A stretch of 18,567 nucleotides of DNA, from NCBI GenBank assembly GCA_002384815.1, contig DGBN01000028.1:1-18567 (forward strand). Reading direction: 5' to 3'. A model generated the notes under the pieces. That model saw only the letters and a list, made by a program, of their open reading frames with translations. It was not told the DNA's origin and searched no databases. Source of the stretch: Oxalobacteraceae bacterium UBA4003. Lineage in GTDB: Bacteria; Pseudomonadota; Gammaproteobacteria; Burkholderiales; Burkholderiaceae_D. Of this stretch, positions 14,210-18,567 are shown one piece after another (position 1 is the first letter of the stretch; every line of letters starts with the position of its first letter). Made by a program: the position numbers and the translations under genes.

Positions 14210-14686
14210 ATGGCGATACGCGTACAAACCGAAGATTTCGATGTCAGCAAAGAAGTGGCGGACTTGCGTGCGAACAGCCCGCAGGTTGGAGCCGTCGTTA
14301 CTTTCATCGGCACTGTACGCGATATGAATGATGGCTCCAGCGTGGCCGAGATGGAGCTGGAACATTATCCCGGCATGACGGAAAAAGCCTTGCAGAACAT
14401 CGTCGAGCAAGCGAAAGCACGCTGGCCGGTTTTTGATGCTTTGGTGATCCATCGCATTGGCCCCTTGCTGCCGCTGGAACAAATCGTACTGGTGGCCGTC
14501 ACGTCGGCACATCGTGGCGAAGCATTCTCCGCCTGCGAGTTCATTATCGATTACCTGAAAACAGAAGCACCATTCTGGAAAAAAGAGCAAACGCCTGACG
14601 GTGCACGCTGGGTCGATGCACGCACAACCGACGATACCGCGCTGGCAAAATGGAGTATTCCATCCAGTAAGGATAGCAGCCGATGA
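14210..14686 (+). CDS. moaE: MoaE, molybdopterin synthase catalytic subunit
   Basis: Large subunit of molybdopterin synthase; it adds two sulfurs from MoaD thiocarboxylate to cyclic pyranopterin monophosphate. The 158-residue product has GAVVTFIGTVRDMNDG (Arg37), MELEHYPGMTEKAL, VLVAVTSAHRGEAFSACEFIIDYLKTEAPFWKKE with His101-Arg102, and lysines 117 and 124, seven apart as the catalytic Lys119/Lys126 are in E. coli. CGGAG upstream of the ATG is the ribosome-binding site. Its TGA stop overlaps the crcB start (ATGA), implying translational coupling. The length is typical (about 150 residues). Confidence 0.96.
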   Translation: MAIRVQTEDFDVSKEVADLRANSPQVGAVVTFIGTVRDMNDGSSVAEMELEHYPGMTEKALQNIVEQAKARWPVFDALVIHRIGPLLPLEQIVLVAVTSAHRGEAFSACEFIIDYLKTEAPFWKKEQTPDGARWVDARTTDDTALAKWSIPSSKDSSR

Positions 14687-15060
14687 TGAGTTGGCTGGCA
14701 GTGGGTATCGGCGCGGCCATCGGAGCCTGGCTGCGCTGGGGGCTGGGTCTCTGGCTCAACATGATCCATCCGCAACTGCCGCTCGGAACGCTGTTTGCCA
14801 ATCTGGGTGGCGGTTACCTGGTCGGGATTGCCGTTGCTTTCTTTAGCAGTCATTCGGGCGTGCCGCCGGAATGGCGCCTGTTTGCGATTACCGGTGTTCT
14901 CGGTGGGCTGACGACCTTTTCCACCTTCTCGGCCGAAGCAGTGCTGTTGCTGCAACGCGGTGACTATTGGTGGGCGCTGGCGCACACGCTGCTGCATCTG
15001 CTCGGCTCGATTCTTTTCTGCATAGCCGGATTCGCGACGTACCGCGTCCTGTCGGCGTAG
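14683..15060 (+). CDS. crcB: Fluoride channel CrcB/Fluc
   Basis: A small inner-membrane fluoride exporter that works as an antiparallel dimer. The 125-residue protein has four hydrophobic segments (about 3-27, 33-55, 66-90, 96-122). Family motifs are IGAWLRW with the N-terminal Arg, GTLFANLGGGYLVG with Asn40, and GVLGGLTTFSTFSAE at 71-85, which carries the sodium-binding turn and the two phenylalanines (79, 82) that line the fluoride path. The start overlaps the moaE stop by 4 nt; a second ATG at 14686 would remove one residue. I saw no fluoride riboswitch in front of it, as expected for a gene tucked inside an operon. Its presence between moaE and clpB is the unusual part of this neighbourhood. 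Confidence 0.94.
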   Translation: MMSWLAVGIGAAIGAWLRWGLGLWLNMIHPQLPLGTLFANLGGGYLVGIAVAFFSSHSGVPPEWRLFAITGVLGGLTTFSTFSAEAVLLLQRGDYWWALAHTLLHLLGSILFCIAGFATYRVLSA

Positions 15061-15145
15061 ACTGCAAGGCAGCGACCTCCTGATCCTGTCGCCCAATTGC
15101 CGGGTAAATTTTCTGTTTTTAAACGACCCTGCCATAAAAATGGTT

Positions 15146-15174
15146 ATTGAAAAATAGCTGTTCGGCCCACATTT
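15146..15174 (+). promoter_or_regulatory. Sigma-32 (heat-shock) promoter of clpB
   Basis: ATTGAAA at 15146-15152 matches the RpoH -35 core (CTTGAAA) at six of seven positions or nearly so, followed by a 13-nt spacer and CCCACATTT at 15166-15174, close to the RpoH -10 (CCCCATNT). Spacing is within the RpoH range. It lies 33 nt before the clpB ATG. The motif is seen; the heat-shock control is inferred from clpB being a known RpoH target. The rest of the 15061-15207 gap holds only a weak dyad (15072-15092). Confidence 0.8.
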
Positions 15175-15207
15175 CTCTGCATTAACGATCTTCTATTGGG
15201 GGATGCA

Positions 15208-17790
<2,583 letters not shown>

Positions 17791-17794
17791 TTGG

Positions 17795-17829
17795 AAAACC
17801 CGCCATGTGATGAGCATGGCGGGTTTTTT
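17795..17829 (+). terminator. Bidirectional terminator between clpB and the VOC gene
   Basis: AAAACCCGCCATG (17795-17807) and CATGGCGGGTTTT (17815-17827) form a perfect 13-bp stem with loop TGATGAG, followed by a T-run; the A-run on the left makes it work for the minus-strand gene too. It begins 4 nt after the clpB stop and 16 nt from the stop of the convergent VOC gene. Confidence 0.95.
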
Positions 17830-17845
17830 ATATGTTCCTGAAGAA

Positions 17846-18232
17846 TCAAGGCTGGCGTGCATAGCTGACAGTCAGCATTTCCCATTGATGCCCATCGGGC
17901 TCATTCCAATACACGATGCTGCCACCGTGCGTGGTATCGATTTGAAAATCAGTTCTTCCATGTACGTTGCTGCGGTAAGGAATGCCTGCTGCCTTGATGC
18001 GCTCGAGGATGGCATCGAAGGCTTCCTGCTCCACGCGAAAACAGTAGTGCAGCATCGGCATCGGATCTTCCCACTCATCAAAATCCAGAGTCAGCTCATC
18101 GCTTGCATAAACCGGAGCGAAAGGGCCGATACCTGTTGCCGACCAGGGCACGCCCAGAAGTTCAGCCAGCAGTTTGGCTGCCGCCCGTTTGTCGCGCGAC
18201 GGCACCATAAGATGATCAAGATGGATAGACAT
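17846..18232 (-). CDS. VOC-family (glyoxalase/bleomycin-resistance fold) protein
   Basis: A 128-residue cytoplasmic protein with the vicinal-oxygen-chelate fold, a family that includes glyoxalase I, dioxygenases and antibiotic-binding proteins; the substrate here is not known. The likely metal ligands are in the expected places: His in IHLDHLMVPSRD (about residue 6), His in PMLHYCFRV (about 64) and Glu in GHQWEMLTV (about 117). The frame continues upstream to 18262, but the ATG at 18232 has a perfect AGGAGG (18238-18243 on the minus strand) at 5-nt spacing. It begins 46 nt after the putA stop on the same strand, so it may be the last gene of a putA transcript. Confidence 0.86.
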   Translation of the reverse strand: MSIHLDHLMVPSRDKRAAAKLLAELLGVPWSATGIGPFAPVYASDELTLDFDEWEDPMPMLHYCFRVEQEAFDAILERIKAAGIPYRSNVHGRTDFQIDTTHGGSIVYWNEPDGHQWEMLTVSYARQP

Positions 18233-18278
18233 TGCGGCCTCCTGTTTGTAGAGCTTATGCAAGCGCGATGTCTGGCGA

Positions 18279-18567
18279 TCAGCTTGCTATCGTCATCAGG
18301 CTGGCGTTGCCGCCTGCCGCTGTCGTATTGATACATAGCGCGCGTTCATTGATGAGCCGCCATAAAGGAATCGCTTGTTGAAAATCTGTCGTCACGATAG
18401 ACACGACAGCACCATCGCGTGCTGCCAGCGCCGTGCGTAAAGCGGACGTATGCTGTCCGCGTTCAAGCAGGGCCAGTCGCAGATCACGGCAATCATGTTG
18501 ATGCCCGACGATCATCATGCCGGCGCGCAATCGTGCAGGAAGGTCGTTTGGTACAAGCATGGCAGTG
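18279..18567 (-). CDS. putA: C-terminal end of PutA (proline dehydrogenase / P5C dehydrogenase), cut by window edge
   Basis: The last 95 or so residues of a gene that runs off the right edge; the frame is open to the edge, so the Met at 18560 is not the start. The end sequence ALCINTTAAGGNASLMTIAS closely resembles the conserved C-terminal tail of long PutA proteins (E. coli ends with NTAAAGGNASLMTIG), and the preceding LRLALLERGQHTSAL and AVVSIVTTDFQQAIPLWRLINERAL fit the ALDH-like C-terminal domain. PutA oxidises proline to glutamate in two steps and, in many proteobacteria, also represses its own gene. Whether this copy has the DNA-binding N-terminus cannot be seen. Confidence 0.8.
   Translation of the reverse strand, partial: TAMLVPNDLPARLRAGMMIVGHQHDCRDLRLALLERGQHTSALRTALAARDGAVVSIVTTDFQQAIPLWRLINERALCINTTAAGGNASLMTIAS

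Noticed and set aside
14100..14700. Fluoride riboswitch or molybdenum-cofactor riboswitch near crcB or in the moa genes
   Set aside because: The gaps (58 nt between moaD and moaE, none before crcB) are too short and show no recognisable core.
15061..15207. CIRCE/HrcA operator upstream of clpB, and a GCGAC/GTCGC hairpin at 15072-15092 as crcB terminator
   Set aside because: No TTAGCACTC-N9-GAGTGCTAA element is present; the hairpin is only 5 bp with no adjoining T-run.

Overview
The window reads as chromosomal core DNA from a betaproteobacterium, most likely Burkholderiales and probably Oxalobacteraceae (Herminiimonas/Janthinobacterium-like). I infer this from the protein sequences and from the gene order rpsF-priB-rpsR-rplI-dnaB and alaA-hom-thrC-moeA-moaD-moaE-clpB, which I recall from that order of bacteria. 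The exact genus is not certain. I see no tRNA, rRNA, CRISPR array, insertion sequence, phage gene or toxin-antitoxin pair. Almost every gene is intact; only the two at the window edges are cut.

Layout. Positions 1-1474 hold a ribosomal operon (rpsF cut at its 5' end, priB, rpsR, rplI) closed by a strong hairpin terminator. dnaB (1524-2909) follows with its own -10 box so close to the ATG that the mRNA may be leaderless. A DUF47/PhoU-like gene and a Pit phosphate permease (3021-4783) form a pair with a long stem-loop between them. They converge on a PIN-PhoH ATPase gene (minus strand, 4974-6632). The convergence zone contains two bidirectional terminators and, between them, an unexplained 21-bp inverted repeat. 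Upstream on the minus strand are a BCP-type peroxiredoxin and an Mth938-like small protein.

From 8288 everything is on the plus strand: alaA (alanine-forming aminotransferase), hom (ends in a terminator), thrC (own -10 box), moeA-moaD-moaE (molybdenum cofactor), crcB (fluoride channel, overlapping moaE by 4 nt) and clpB, which has a convincing heat-shock (sigma-32) promoter and a bidirectional terminator. The minus strand at the right edge carries a VOC-family protein gene just downstream of the 3' end of putA (proline catabolism).

Functional themes are translation and replication, phosphate uptake, the aspartate-to-threonine branch (thrB is not here), molybdopterin synthesis and disaggregation of heat-damaged proteins. 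I found no convincing undescribed multi-gene system. The features that standard annotation does not explain are non-coding: the 21-bp inverted repeat at 4844-4911, the stem-loop at 3671-3706, tandem TTATYCGATAAG repeats upstream of alaA, an 18-bp dyad upstream of the peroxiredoxin gene, and the probable leaderless start of dnaB.
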